A stretch of DNA of 64,000 nucleotides from positions 1 to 64,000 of the forward strand of contig CAKSFP010000011.1 of NCBI GenBank assembly GCA_934454585.1, given 5' to 3'. The stretch is from an uncultured Clostridia bacterium (GTDB lineage: Bacteria > Bacillota > Clostridia > UMGS1810). Shown here in pieces: positions 42,648 through 52,072 of the stretch. Under the pieces are notes generated by a model that did not search any database, was not told the DNA's origin, and was given only the letters and a program-made list of their open reading frames with translations. Made by a program: the position numbers and the translations under genes. Every line of letters starts with the position of its first letter. The stretch's first letter is position 1.

Positions 42648-42920
42648 TTATTTTACAGCTTCTTTAAGGCCTTTGCCCACCTTGAAAGAAGGAACTGTTG
42701 CAGCCGGGATATCGATAACCGCACCTGTCTGGGGGTTCTTACCCTTTCTTGCTGCTCTCTTCTTTGTCTCAAATGAACCGAAGCCTACGAGAACAACCTT
42801 TTCGCCGTTCTTAAGACCCTCGGTAACGCTTTCAACAAATGCATTCAACGCCTTTTCCGCATCTTTTTTGCTAAGCTCAGCCTTATCAGCCATTTTAGCA
42901 ATGAGTTCTGTTTTGTTCAT
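42648..42920 (-). CDS. hup: HU family DNA-binding protein
   Basis: 90 residues, standard length. MNKTELIAKMAD starts the helical body, GFGSFETKKRAARKGKNPQT contains the family signature and the DNA-binding arm, and the protein ends in a helix with Lys residues. It is a nucleoid protein that bends DNA. Single-gene transcript with its own promoter and terminator. Confidence 0.97.
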   Translation of the reverse strand: MNKTELIAKMADKAELSKKDAEKALNAFVESVTEGLKNGEKVVLVGFGSFETKKRAARKGKNPQTGAVIDIPAATVPSFKVGKGLKEAVK

Positions 42921-42956
42921 TACCTTACTACCTCCTAATAATATTAGTATGTGGAT

Positions 42957-42985
42957 ATTATATCAAATAATTCCAGGGCTTGCAA
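42957..42985 (-). promoter_or_regulatory. Promoter of the HU gene
   Basis: Minus strand: TTGCAA (42980-42985), 17-bp spacer, TATAAT (42957-42962), about 35 bp before the start codon. Confidence 0.78.
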
Positions 42986-43099
42986 TAGTTATTATACACA
43001 AATTTATGAGCATAAATTTTATAAAACGGCGCTTTTTTCGGTGTTTTTGTCAAATGAAGGCATTATTTTGTGCAAGACACACATTCGGCGCCTGTTTTT

Positions 43100-44752
43100 C
43101 TACTGTTCAACCGGCACAATCCGATTTATTCCGGCATTCTCCGCAGAGAGATAAACTCCACTCGGCAGACCGCCTGTTTCTATGTCCGCCCAAATTATCA
43201 TGCCCTCTTTTAATGCAATATTTCCGACACTGTCGTCAAGCGGAATAATATCAGCCAGGCTTGTGCCCTCCGCTGCTGATTTAATGTCTATCTTAACTCT
43301 GAATGTATATCCGTTGCCGTTGTTTATAACCATGCTCGGATAGTGAGTAATGCTCGCCTTGAGATCATCTCTCTCATTCCATGCAGAGCTGATGTCAAGC
43401 AGCATCTCGCTGTATACAGAGTTAAAGTCCCTTACGCTGTCATACACTGCCTTGGGCATTCCGATGCCGTCGCCGTCCTTATATGTCACAAAAGGCGAAT
43501 CATATACCGTGTTCGGCACTTCATCCAGTATCAGCGCATATTTTTCCGCTGCCTCGGGATATGTCGCCGTATCGGTGCGCACAGATGTACCCATGCCGCT
43601 GCGGTTTGCCTCAAACACATAGGCATTGTTCAGACCCGATATGCTGTCCGCCTCAATCAGCAGACACGCCAATTGACGCATCGTCACGGGCGAATCCGCC
43701 TTTATTGTGCCGTCCGCATACAGATATATTCCGTTGTTCTTGGCCATGGTGAGCAGTTTGTTTGCAATCTCGCTGTCGGTCTTTGTCACATCGGAATAAT
43801 ATCCGTCCGCCTCGCCGTAATTGAGATATTTGTATGATGTTTTAACCAATCCGAAAGCAACCGCGCACACAGCATCCGCCACAGTCGCCTTTTGGTCAAT
43901 ATATTCGGGCGTAACCTTGTCCTCACCGATGCAATAAGCCGCATACACGCCGAGGGGGCGCACATATTTGTGCTCAAAAGCATCTTTCTTCACCGAATAA
44001 TTGTTGTATGTGAGTGTGTGCTGACGGCAGGCAAGGCGCATCGCTATGTTGGCAATTTCGCCGTGAGTCAGCGTGCCGTCAGGGTCGTACTCACGGTCGT
44101 CAAGCAGATTAAAACTGTCATATATCGCCTTAAGCGTGCTGTCGGGGATGTTGTCTATCGGGTTTTTTGCCGCGCTTGAAACATTCTCCCTTGCACGGAT
44201 GATGAGCACCGCAGCTTCGGCACGGCTGAGAGTATCGCCCAGGCGCATATCTATGTAGTCGTTGCCTACCATTATTCCCTTGGAATATACCCATGCGGCA
44301 GCGTCGGCGTTGTCACCCTGAGATGTGATGACGGACGGCACATTGTCAACCTTTGCGCTGCCGTTTCTGCTCCAGAGCAGAGTTGCCACATCGCCGCGCT
44401 TTATCGGCTCGTCCGGCTTGAAAACCCCTGTCGACACCGGTGCAAGACCCGATGCCATTACATAATCATAATACCAGTCACCCGGGTTGACATCGGTGTA
44501 TCTGTCCGTTGTCACCTTGTCTGTCTTGCCGATCATCTTTACAAATTCCGCCCTCGATACGGACGAATCCGGAGCGAAGGTGCCGTCCGGCAATCCGCCG
44601 ATCGTTCCCTCGTCAACCAAACGCCGCACTGCCGAATATGCCCAGTGACCGCTCGCCAAATCCGGAAACTCTGCAGCGGCAAATACTGCGCCGCCCGCGC
44701 ACGGCAAGGCCATTACGGCGCTGAGGATTAATGCCAAAACTCTTTTTTTCAT
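43100..44752 (-). CDS. SLH-domain surface protein
   Basis: 550 residues with a signal peptide (MKKRVLALILSAVMALPCAGGAVFA). Three SLH repeats cover about 28-195, with VSRAEFVKMIG, IKRGDVATLLW and LSRAEAAVLIIR. A further weaker set lies near 205-370 (LTHGEIANIAMRL, MRQLACLLIEA). The C-terminal 180 residues show no recognised domain. The N-terminal location of SLH repeats contrasts with the proteins near 17-20 kb. The start codon overlaps the stop of the HprK-like gene (ATGA), so the two proteins are translationally coupled. Confidence 0.88.
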   Translation of the reverse strand: MKKRVLALILSAVMALPCAGGAVFAAAEFPDLASGHWAYSAVRRLVDEGTIGGLPDGTFAPDSSVSRAEFVKMIGKTDKVTTDRYTDVNPGDWYYDYVMASGLAPVSTGVFKPDEPIKRGDVATLLWSRNGSAKVDNVPSVITSQGDNADAAAWVYSKGIMVGNDYIDMRLGDTLSRAEAAVLIIRARENVSSAAKNPIDNIPDSTLKAIYDSFNLLDDREYDPDGTLTHGEIANIAMRLACRQHTLTYNNYSVKKDAFEHKYVRPLGVYAAYCIGEDKVTPEYIDQKATVADAVCAVAFGLVKTSYKYLNYGEADGYYSDVTKTDSEIANKLLTMAKNNGIYLYADGTIKADSPVTMRQLACLLIEADSISGLNNAYVFEANRSGMGTSVRTDTATYPEAAEKYALILDEVPNTVYDSPFVTYKDGDGIGMPKAVYDSVRDFNSVYSEMLLDISSAWNERDDLKASITHYPSMVINNGNGYTFRVKIDIKSAAEGTSLADIIPLDDSVGNIALKEGMIIWADIETGGLPSGVYLSAENAGINRIVPVEQ

Positions 44753-45639
44753 GATTTCATATTTCCTTTCGCAAGTTCATCTGATATTTTTTTTGCGGTG
44801 TATGCCGCGTCCGCCTCCATGTTGCAGCGGAGTGTATACACCGGAACTTTTTTCATTACCGCGTCAACGGTTTTTATCATGCTGTCAGTCATCGCACCGT
44901 TCACGGGCGAGCGCAGCTGCCCCATCATGCGCGAGAATGCAATCGGAGTCGGCAGACGCACCGCCGAGTTCTCCTTTGCGCGCTCGATGAAGAATATAGC
45001 GCCGAGAGGCACTGTCCGGTTATTGTTTATGCCGCTCGAGCCGGCAAACGGAGTGCCTGATATAAATACATCGCCGTCTCTTACGCTTATCATAGGCGTG
45101 TCATCGTTTATGTATTCCGTGCCGGGTATGTATTTTTGCCACAGGGCGGTATGGGTGGATTTGCCTACGCCGGAATCCGCCGAAAACGCAACCCCGATTC
45201 CGTCGCAGCATATTGCGGACGAATGAAGCACCAGTCTGCCGTGCATCATCGCAACATAATGCATCACCATGCTCAGAGTATTGATAAGATATGCCTTGTC
45301 GTCACAGCCGAGGCACCTTTTTGTGTCATACATCGTCACAGTTATGTCGTCAAAGTTCTCGTTATACTCCGTGCATACCGCCGCCCCGTCAAGATCGGGG
45401 AACAGCAGATAGTGTAGCAGATTTTTTCCCTCATTCTGCGACCGCCACACCTCGCCGCCGACCGCACATACAATGTCATTATCCGGCAACGGCATTGCAG
45501 TATCCGTCATCTCTATATTTATGCGGACATCAACGCTTTCTGCTGCGCCGTCCTCATACGGGTGTATACGCTCATTGAACACATCGTCGGTGTACCCGTC
45601 GAATCCTATGCGCAAACCTGCTATATTGTAAATTCTCAT
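44749..45639 (-). CDS. HprK-like P-loop kinase-fold protein
   Basis: 296 residues. The P-loop is SADSGVGKSTHTALWQKY near 155, followed by the acidic motif YINDDTPMISV and GTPFAGSSG. The layout resembles HPr kinase/phosphorylase C-terminal domains and the HprK-like proteins annotated as PEP carboxykinase-like in Clostridia. The N-terminal 145 residues do not look like the HPr kinase N-domain, so this is probably not the true HPr kinase. Such proteins also occur beside PqqD-like proteins in peptide-modification loci, but no PqqD, radical SAM protein or precursor peptide is seen here. It is coupled to the SLH gene downstream. Confidence 0.72.
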   Translation of the reverse strand: MRIYNIAGLRIGFDGYTDDVFNERIHPYEDGAAESVDVRINIEMTDTAMPLPDNDIVCAVGGEVWRSQNEGKNLLHYLLFPDLDGAAVCTEYNENFDDITVTMYDTKRCLGCDDKAYLINTLSMVMHYVAMMHGRLVLHSSAICCDGIGVAFSADSGVGKSTHTALWQKYIPGTEYINDDTPMISVRDGDVFISGTPFAGSSGINNNRTVPLGAIFFIERAKENSAVRLPTPIAFSRMMGQLRSPVNGAMTDSMIKTVDAVMKKVPVYTLRCNMEADAAYTAKKISDELAKGNMKS

Positions 45640-45815
45640 TGCATCACCAATTTTCTGTTTTCTGTTTACTTAAATATAATATCAGATTTTCGAAATTTTT
45701 TCAACCGTAAATATACATAAATTATTCGTTCCGATTTTTATAACGCAATAATTTCAGTTTAGCTCACGAAAAAGCCGACAGAATGCGGGTGTAAAAATGG
45801 GATTTGTTTTTTATA

Positions 45816-45844
45816 TGGACAATTCCGTTCAGGTATGATATACT
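45816..45844 (+). promoter_or_regulatory. Promoter of trmB
   Basis: TGGACA (45816-45821), 17-bp spacer, TATACT (45839-45844), about 53 bp upstream of the ATG. Confidence 0.7.
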
Positions 45845-45897
45845 GTTCATGTTCGTTTCAGAAAAAACCCAAAATAAATTACGGAGTGACATACATT

Positions 45898-46545
45898 ATG
45901 AGAATGAGAAAGAAAAAGCACCGCGAGGACAGGCTGTCGACATGCGCCGATCTTTTTACGGAGAGCCTCGAGACATATGGAAACAGCCTGAAACCGCTGT
46001 TTGAAAACGATAATCCGATTCATGCGGAAATCGGCTGCGGCAAGGGGAAATTCATCACCGAGACCGCTGCGAACCACCCGGAGATAAACTACCTCGCCAT
46101 CGAGAAAAACCTTGATGTACTTGTGCTTGCGGCAGAAAAAATCAAGGCGGCAAACATAAAAAATGTCCGTTTTGCGGCAGGCGACGCCAACGCCCTGGCT
46201 CAGACGAAGATAGAAAACGAGGTTGAACGCATTTATATAAACTTTTGCGATCCGTGGAAGAAAAACCGCCAGGCAAAGCGGCGCCTCACTCATGAGAATT
46301 TTCTCAAAATTTACGAAAGGCTGCTTGTACCGGGCGGTGAAGTTCATTTTAAGACAGACAACACAAAACTCTTTGAGTTTTCGCTCAATTCGTTTTCCGC
46401 TTACGGTCTGATGATGAAAAACATCACTCTCGACTTGCACAACAGCGATTTCGAGGGCAATGTCATGACGGAATACGAAACTCTCTTTTCCGGGAAAGGA
46501 CAGCCGATATATCGCTGTGAGGTGGTTTTCCCGTCAATGAAGTGA
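45898..46545 (+). CDS. trmB: tRNA (guanine(46)-N7)-methyltransferase
   Basis: 215 residues from the ATG after CGGAGTGA; a longer frame begins inside the promoter and is rejected. The SAM motif AEIGCGKGKFITE is near residue 42, the acidic NYLAIEKNLDVL follows, and NFCDPWKKNRQAKRRLTHENFL near 120 is the TrmB catalytic block. It makes m7G46 in the tRNA variable loop. It lies next to a tRNA-Trp gene whose variable loop has a G that could be a target. Confidence 0.95.
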   Translation: MRMRKKKHREDRLSTCADLFTESLETYGNSLKPLFENDNPIHAEIGCGKGKFITETAANHPEINYLAIEKNLDVLVLAAEKIKAANIKNVRFAAGDANALAQTKIENEVERIYINFCDPWKKNRQAKRRLTHENFLKIYERLLVPGGEVHFKTDNTKLFEFSLNSFSAYGLMMKNITLDLHNSDFEGNVMTEYETLFSGKGQPIYRCEVVFPSMK

Positions 46546-46553
46546 CCTGTTGT

Positions 46554-46591
46554 CCGTCCGGCACGGTTTTTGCAAAAACCGTGCCGGACGG
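46554..46591 (+). terminator. Perfect 38-bp palindrome after trmB
   Basis: CCGTCCGGCACGGTTTTT (46554-46571) is followed by GC and then its exact complement. It lies 9 bp after the trmB stop codon, so it is read as a transcription barrier, although it lacks a T-tail. Confidence 0.6.
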
Positions 46592-46668
46592 TTGCACCCA
46601 CAACTGCGGAGATTTTTTTGTGCCGTTTATTCGTTTTTGTGATTTTTGCGATTTTTCGTTTTTTTGTC

Positions 46669-46697
46669 TTGACATTTTCCGCGGTATAATGTATAAT
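46669..46697 (+). promoter_or_regulatory. Consensus promoter of tRNA-Trp
   Basis: Perfect TTGACA (46669-46674), 17-bp spacer and perfect TATAAT (46692-46697), 22 bp upstream of the tRNA. Confidence 0.9.
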
Positions 46698-46719
46698 ATC
46701 AATGTTGCGGATTTAATAT

Positions 46720-46795
46720 AGGGGTATAGCTCAGTTGGTAGAGCATTGGTCTCCAAAACCAAGTGCCGAGGGTTCAAGTCCTTCTGCCCCTGCCA
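46720..46795 (+). tRNA. tRNA-Trp (anticodon CCA)
   Basis: 76 nt including an encoded CCA. The acceptor stem is AGGGGTA/TGCCCCT. The D arm is GCTC-AGTTGGTA-GAGC. The anticodon stem TTGGT/ACCAA holds loop CTCCAAA with anticodon CCA at 46753-46755. The T arm is GAGGG-TTCAAGT-CCTTC. All stems pair except for a G-T and minor wobbles. Confidence 0.97.
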
Positions 46796-46797
46796 GG

Positions 46798-46844
46798 AAA
46801 AAATCTCAAAAGTCGCTTGTGTCGCGGCTTTTGAGATTTTTTAT
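46798..46844 (+). terminator. Terminator of tRNA-Trp
   Basis: AAATCTCAAAAGTCGC pairs with GCGGCTTTTGAGATTT (one mismatch) and is followed by T-rich sequence. On the opposite strand it may also end the DMT transporter transcript. Confidence 0.85.
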
Positions 46845-46927
46845 ATCTGTAAATTGCGCAGATTTTACAGTGTTTTCAATTGCTCCGGTATATCGTCTTT
46901 ATTAAACATTATTATCATCCCCGTTGC

Positions 46928-47779
46928 TTATATATTTAATAAAACTATTGAAAAAACACCTAATATGAATCCGATATTTTGAATTCTCGTCAATTTTTCG
47001 GCGTACAAAAACCTCGATACAAAATAAGCCGTGACAATTCCTCCTGCCGATATGCTCGGGAACAGCACTACATTCGGGAGAAGCGGCGTTAAAATCATCA
47101 CCACAAGATTAATCAATCCGTTGATTATGCCCTTTGGCAAGCCGTATTTCAAACAGCCTGTAAGGCTTGTGCGGTTAATGTCTTTTCTTGCAATTTCGCA
47201 GCAAAGCAGTACAACTATCGCCGCGAAAAGCGCAATTGCCATAAATTCGCTTTTGAATCCCCCGGAGAATCGTAGCTGCTGCATCTTCTGCACGGTTGAG
47301 CACATGCCGTTTCCTATAAATCCAATAAATATGCTGATTATCCACGCAAGCGAGAATTTGACTCTTTCACCTTTTCTTGCGGTTACCAGGGCTAAAGAAA
47401 CAAGTAAAAAAATAATTCCGGCAACGCATGTCAATTTTATCTTTTCGTGCAACATGATTATTCCGTAAAGCGTCGGAATAATCAGCGAATATGAGCTTAT
47501 GAGCATTGTCAGAGCATACGGTCCGTAATGTATTGCCAAAAGTATTCCGACAAGTGCCGCCCCGTAAGAGGCGGCAAATCCGAGTGAGTACGGTACTATC
47601 CTTATGTCGAAACAAAAGCCGTTTCCCGCTTTTATCAGCCAAAACATCAAAGCTCCGAGTGCAGTTGTCAATGCAAACAATAATGAATTTGATTCTTCGC
47701 GTCTGTCATATTCTTTTGCCAGTATACCTTCCGTAGCGGATGCCGCCACCAAAAAAGCCAATAAAATATATGTGTACAT
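46928..47779 (-). CDS. EamA/DMT-superfamily transporter
   Basis: 283 residues from the second ATG, 7 nt after AAAGG. Ten hydrophobic segments in two five-helix halves, the usual topology of the drug/metabolite transporter superfamily. HYGPYALTMLISSYSLIIPTLYG and FILGVFSIVLLN fit that family. The substrate is unknown. It starts 46 bp after the end of the polysaccharide operon and could be its last gene. Confidence 0.82.
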   Translation of the reverse strand: MYTYILLAFLVAASATEGILAKEYDRREESNSLLFALTTALGALMFWLIKAGNGFCFDIRIVPYSLGFAASYGAALVGILLAIHYGPYALTMLISSYSLIIPTLYGIIMLHEKIKLTCVAGIIFLLVSLALVTARKGERVKFSLAWIISIFIGFIGNGMCSTVQKMQQLRFSGGFKSEFMAIALFAAIVVLLCCEIARKDINRTSLTGCLKYGLPKGIINGLINLVVMILTPLLPNVVLFPSISAGGIVTAYFVSRFLYAEKLTRIQNIGFILGVFSIVLLNI

Positions 47780-47825
47780 TTTCATACCTTTCTAAAATCA
47801 AATTTTATCGTACATAATGTACTTA

Positions 47826-50435
47826 TCAATTGTACAAATACACATTTCTGTCTTCGTCGTACCAAGTGTGATGAATCAATCTCGTGCAGGCTTCTCCCGC
47901 TGTTTTGTAGTCCACAATTGAACGGTAATCCACGATTTCGATGGTGTCCGACGCCTTGTCATACATAGGACATTTTTTGCCGTTTACAATGATTCTTTCG
48001 CCGATTTCGGATGCCATATCCTTTTTTATTGCGACAACTCCGTCATAGTTATTAAATACATATCCGAAAGATAAGTTGAGTTCTTCCGCGTTGACGGTAT
48101 CGACTCCCATTTTGTTTGTGCTGCCTTCCTGAAGGAGTTTTCGAGTTGGAAGATCAACCCAGTTGATTGTTCCGTCGCCGTCAGCCTGCCCGTCAAACAC
48201 TCTTACAATTTTGTTTGTTTTTCCAACGGTGTTCTGATATATTATGAACAAATCTCCTTTATGAGCACCGCTCAGAGCGGACGAATCGGTATCTTGGTCA
48301 AGCTCGTAAGAGACATATTCGCCTCCCGTATAACCCGATACCTTGACGACTGTGTCTCCGTTCTTATTCATAACGCGCGATGTTTTGTCAAGCATAAATG
48401 CGTACTTGGGTTTAGATGATTTAATATCGCTTTGGGAAATCAGGGCATCTACATATGCGCTGTTTTCACCTACATAATACGCATCAAGTTTTGTGGCAAC
48501 ATTAGAACCGTCTCCGCCGACAACTACCCCTTTTTTCGTATAATAATCGTTGTCGTCTCCGGTATCGGTATCGGGAATACAAAATGTTTTTGTCACCGTT
48601 CCGCTGCAAATTGCCGTGAATCCGTAACGCCCTCTATGATACCACCTTGTTTCGACCGTTTCAAAAACACGCCTGAGAGAACATTCCGGGTCCTCACCCT
48701 CTCCGACATAGAGTGTATCTATTTCATTTACGGCGCCGTCTGATGTCCGGGAAAACTGTATTAGCTGTTCAATATCGCCCGTCGCCCTTTTCAAAAGTGT
48801 TTTAATTTCGCTGTAATCCGCATTTTTCAGTTTTGTCTTATCAATGGTAAGATTTTTTGCAGATTCAACTTTGATAACATTGCTGTCCTCATCCAAAATT
48901 TTGAATTTCGTGACGGCATCCATACCGCCGTCTGAACCAACGGCAATCAAATACCCCAATTTCATGCTGCGTGAATTGCCTTTGTACATGTAGCATATTC
49001 TCCCATGGCGGTCAGCAATGTAATTGTATTCATCATTCAGATTAACAGAATCTAAAAAAGTCTTACGATAGCTTTTATCAATCTTATATTCCGTACCGTC
49101 AAGCGTTACGCTTTCATCACCGATACTTTGCGGTTTGCCCGACAAAAAGGTCGTGTTGACAATAATCTCGACAATTTTTCCGTCTGCACTCTCGGCAACC
49201 GACAAAGACATGTCCCTGATTAAATCCTCCCCGGAAAGCAAGTCCTTTCCGTCCGATATAATTAAATTGTCAACAGCATCAATATCAATAATATCGTTTT
49301 GGAACAATTTGTTGTACATCACGCCGGAATTTACAGAAGACACAAAAAAGTTTCTGTAGTCTTTGATAAATATATAGTCGTATCTGTTGTCGCCGTCAGC
49401 ATCTTTTAATGTGATCATGCCTTTGTTCAATCCGTCGACGGTTTTTTTGATGTCGCTGTCAAGCACCCTGCCGTTGTATACAATACGGGCATTCGGGCAG
49501 CTTATCTTCTGACTTTTGCCGGATGGCAAGGTATAATAAACCGTATCGCCTTCAATTTGGTCAACATCTTCTATGTCTATGTTCACATCCTCTTTGCCAT
49601 AGCCGCTGTGCGATATGTAAATAATATTATCTCTGCCGCCCGCAGCTTTTTTGTAATAATATGTCACATAATTGCCGAGAAATCCCGAGAACTCACCGTC
49701 ATCGGCAACCGAATAATATTGACTGTCAATTATTATACTTCCGCTTTTCACAGTGTCTCCCGACACGGTTCCGCCATATAACGCTTCAACCGTTCCGTCC
49801 GAGCACACTATGTCATATACGGTTTCTATGAACATTTTTCCCGAACTGTATGACGCTCCGTCGGCAGATATGGAATCAATGTCATACATATTGGCACGCA
49901 GTACATTGTATATCATTCTAAAACAGTTTCGATAAGTCACATTTGTTCCCGAGACTCCACTTGTAAGCTTCAACTCGCTTGCGGTCTTGACATATCCTGA
50001 GGGAAAGCCGCCTTTTGCCTCAGCGTATACCCCATAACCCAGCGAGCAGACAAACATTTTAAGAGCCTCATTAAAGGAAGCGTTATCATACGGCCTGTAC
50101 ATCTTGTCTTCCGGCAAAGTGATAATTCCGGCATCCGCAAGCGAATTAACATAGCCGTAAGCGTAACTGTCAAAGGATAAATCGATAAAATATCTTTTAT
50201 CGGATGCCGGAGACAATCCGTTCATCCTTGCAACATAATATGCAATTTCTTCACGAGTCATTTCGGCATCCAAAATTTTGTCATCGATATCGTCGATAAT
50301 ACCGACAGATTTAAGCAGTCCGACCGTCTCCGAAATTTGGTTTTCCGCATCAGACGGCTGTGCAAATACCGCAGTATTCATCAAGCAGCTTGCCGTAACG
50401 CAAACCGCAATAAAAATCACAAATATCTTTTTCAT
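47826..50435 (-). CDS. Large secreted protein with N-terminal SLH-like repeats
   Basis: About 869 residues; three ATGs occur in a row after GGGGGG and the third has the best spacing. A signal peptide is followed by degenerate SLH-type repeats at about 25-200 (AEMTREEIAYYVARMNGL, YRPYDNASFNEALKMFVCSL). The remaining 650 residues are beta-rich, with many short Asp/Tyr-rich strands and no catalytic motif that I recognise. It follows the SLH protein gene by 6-12 bp in the glycosidase operon, suggesting a surface or scaffold role. The function is unknown. Confidence 0.83.
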   Translation of the reverse strand: MKKIFVIFIAVCVTASCLMNTAVFAQPSDAENQISETVGLLKSVGIIDDIDDKILDAEMTREEIAYYVARMNGLSPASDKRYFIDLSFDSYAYGYVNSLADAGIITLPEDKMYRPYDNASFNEALKMFVCSLGYGVYAEAKGGFPSGYVKTASELKLTSGVSGTNVTYRNCFRMIYNVLRANMYDIDSISADGASYSSGKMFIETVYDIVCSDGTVEALYGGTVSGDTVKSGSIIIDSQYYSVADDGEFSGFLGNYVTYYYKKAAGGRDNIIYISHSGYGKEDVNIDIEDVDQIEGDTVYYTLPSGKSQKISCPNARIVYNGRVLDSDIKKTVDGLNKGMITLKDADGDNRYDYIFIKDYRNFFVSSVNSGVMYNKLFQNDIIDIDAVDNLIISDGKDLLSGEDLIRDMSLSVAESADGKIVEIIVNTTFLSGKPQSIGDESVTLDGTEYKIDKSYRKTFLDSVNLNDEYNYIADRHGRICYMYKGNSRSMKLGYLIAVGSDGGMDAVTKFKILDEDSNVIKVESAKNLTIDKTKLKNADYSEIKTLLKRATGDIEQLIQFSRTSDGAVNEIDTLYVGEGEDPECSLRRVFETVETRWYHRGRYGFTAICSGTVTKTFCIPDTDTGDDNDYYTKKGVVVGGDGSNVATKLDAYYVGENSAYVDALISQSDIKSSKPKYAFMLDKTSRVMNKNGDTVVKVSGYTGGEYVSYELDQDTDSSALSGAHKGDLFIIYQNTVGKTNKIVRVFDGQADGDGTINWVDLPTRKLLQEGSTNKMGVDTVNAEELNLSFGYVFNNYDGVVAIKKDMASEIGERIIVNGKKCPMYDKASDTIEIVDYRSIVDYKTAGEACTRLIHHTWYDEDRNVYLYN

Positions 50436-50447
50436 CATCATCCCCCC

Positions 50448-52058
50448 TTAAAGCTTTTCCGACAAAGTGTATATCATTTTAACCGCCTGAGCTCTCGTTG
50501 CATTTTCGGTCGGCGCAAATGTCATTTCGTCGATACCGTTGATCACGCCTATAGACCTTAGAGCATAAACTGCTTCCTTGGCGTATTGTTCAATGCGGTC
50601 ATCATCCGAAAAACCGTCTTCGTTTTCAAAATCTTTATAGTCGTAGTTTTCGTTTTTGGTTAACCGATACAAAATTGTCGCCATATCTTGCCTTGTTATA
50701 AAGTCATTTGCTCCGAAATACCCGTTTTCATATCCCTGCACCAGCCCGAGTTTGCAGGCCTTTGCAACATATGGGGAATACCAATCGCCGGGCGTCACAT
50801 CGCCGAAATTCACATCGTCAGCTTTATAATCGGGATAAAACAAACCCGTCAATATTTTTACAAATTCCGCTCTTGTGATGTTGGAATGAGGTTCGAAGAT
50901 TCTGTCGCCCCTGCCCGATATGATTCCTTTTTCCGCAAGAGCCACTATCCCCTCTACCGCCCAGGCAACATCCTTGACATCATCAAATATATATTTGTTG
51001 ATTACGGGCAGATTAACTTGAGGCACTGCCGCACCCGAGCCGACAGTAACGGAAGAAACCTTGCCGCCGGATGAAGAGCCGCCGCCGGAGTTCACCGAAT
51101 CACTGTAGCCGTCGAACGCATCCCTGAGGCTCTTGTAATCGGAATAATTTTTCCCGGAAACAAAATTATACCTTTCGTCGCTTCCCGAAGACCCTGTGCC
51201 TATTTTATCCGAAAACGCCGTCATTACTTCTTTGGTATTTCCGTATCCGTCCGGCTCTGCCACGACTGACAAAACAAATGCCTCGGTAAGCTTGGCGTCA
51301 AAATCCTCGGGGCTTTCATATTTTTTGCTTTTGAGTCTTTCGGTAATTGATTTTTTTACAGATTCGCTCAGATATTCTTTATTCAAAAAATCCTTGATTG
51401 ATGAATTTTCCAAACCAAACAGCTCCGGAAATTCAAAAATATCAGACAAATCGGAAGAATTATTCTCAAGCGCAGATATGCCCGCTGACACCCGAAAAAT
51501 TTCAGAGGCGGTATCGGCGTCAAAAGCAGAGTTCTTATCAAGATATTTAACTATTTTATCCGCAATATCCGTATAATAGTCTTTGCACATATCATCTATC
51601 CACAAATCATACGGATAATCCCGAATTATATTTGCTATTTCGTCCATTTTATTTTCACTGTACTTTTGCTCTGTTTCCTTCAGCTTTGCCAGAGCACTGT
51701 CGGGATTGGTGTACAAAAAAGTCTCGGCGATACGGTTTTTTTCGGTATATACAATCGCCGTAAACATTCCTGACGGTTCGGACGACTTATCCACGCGAAA
51801 ATCCACAGCGTAGCTACCGTTTGCCTCGGTCTTAAATTGCGCAAAATAAATCAGTATGTCTTTATAACTGTCGGGCGATGTCAACAAATCTTCAAATGTT
51901 TTGCCGCCCCTGTAAACTTCGACCGCAGCCTGAATATTCCCTTCGTTTGCCGTGCCTACAAGCCGTATGTCTGTGCCGTTGTTTTCGGCAACCCGAGCGT
52001 GGCATACACAGGGAACAAAGGTTATCAAAATGCAAAAAAACAGCAGTATTTTTTTCAT
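50448..52058 (-). CDS. Secreted protein with three C-terminal SLH repeats
   Basis: 536 residues with a signal peptide. An Ig/CBM-like beta domain of about 100 residues (AAVEVYRGGKTFEDLL...) is followed by a helical, charged region (about 135-310) and a Gly/Ser linker (GGGSSSGG). Three SLH repeats then extend from about 355 to the end (ITRAEFVKILTGL, ITRQDMATILYRL, ATRAQAVKMIYTL). It would anchor to the cell wall and may hold neighbouring enzymes or glycan at the surface. A GGAGG site precedes the ATG. Confidence 0.88.
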   Translation of the reverse strand: MKKILLFFCILITFVPCVCHARVAENNGTDIRLVGTANEGNIQAAVEVYRGGKTFEDLLTSPDSYKDILIYFAQFKTEANGSYAVDFRVDKSSEPSGMFTAIVYTEKNRIAETFLYTNPDSALAKLKETEQKYSENKMDEIANIIRDYPYDLWIDDMCKDYYTDIADKIVKYLDKNSAFDADTASEIFRVSAGISALENNSSDLSDIFEFPELFGLENSSIKDFLNKEYLSESVKKSITERLKSKKYESPEDFDAKLTEAFVLSVVAEPDGYGNTKEVMTAFSDKIGTGSSGSDERYNFVSGKNYSDYKSLRDAFDGYSDSVNSGGGSSSGGKVSSVTVGSGAAVPQVNLPVINKYIFDDVKDVAWAVEGIVALAEKGIISGRGDRIFEPHSNITRAEFVKILTGLFYPDYKADDVNFGDVTPGDWYSPYVAKACKLGLVQGYENGYFGANDFITRQDMATILYRLTKNENYDYKDFENEDGFSDDDRIEQYAKEAVYALRSIGVINGIDEMTFAPTENATRAQAVKMIYTLSEKL

Positions 52059-52072
52059 GGTTTTCCTCCATA

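Noticed and set aside
44749..45639. The HprK-like gene as the genuine HPr kinase/phosphorylase
   Set aside because: The N-terminal half does not resemble the HPr kinase N-domain, and the spacing of motifs around the P-loop differs from what I know of HprK.
45640..45897. Possible peptide-precursor gene beside the HprK-like gene
   Set aside because: No small open frame with a ribosome site was found in this divergent gap.
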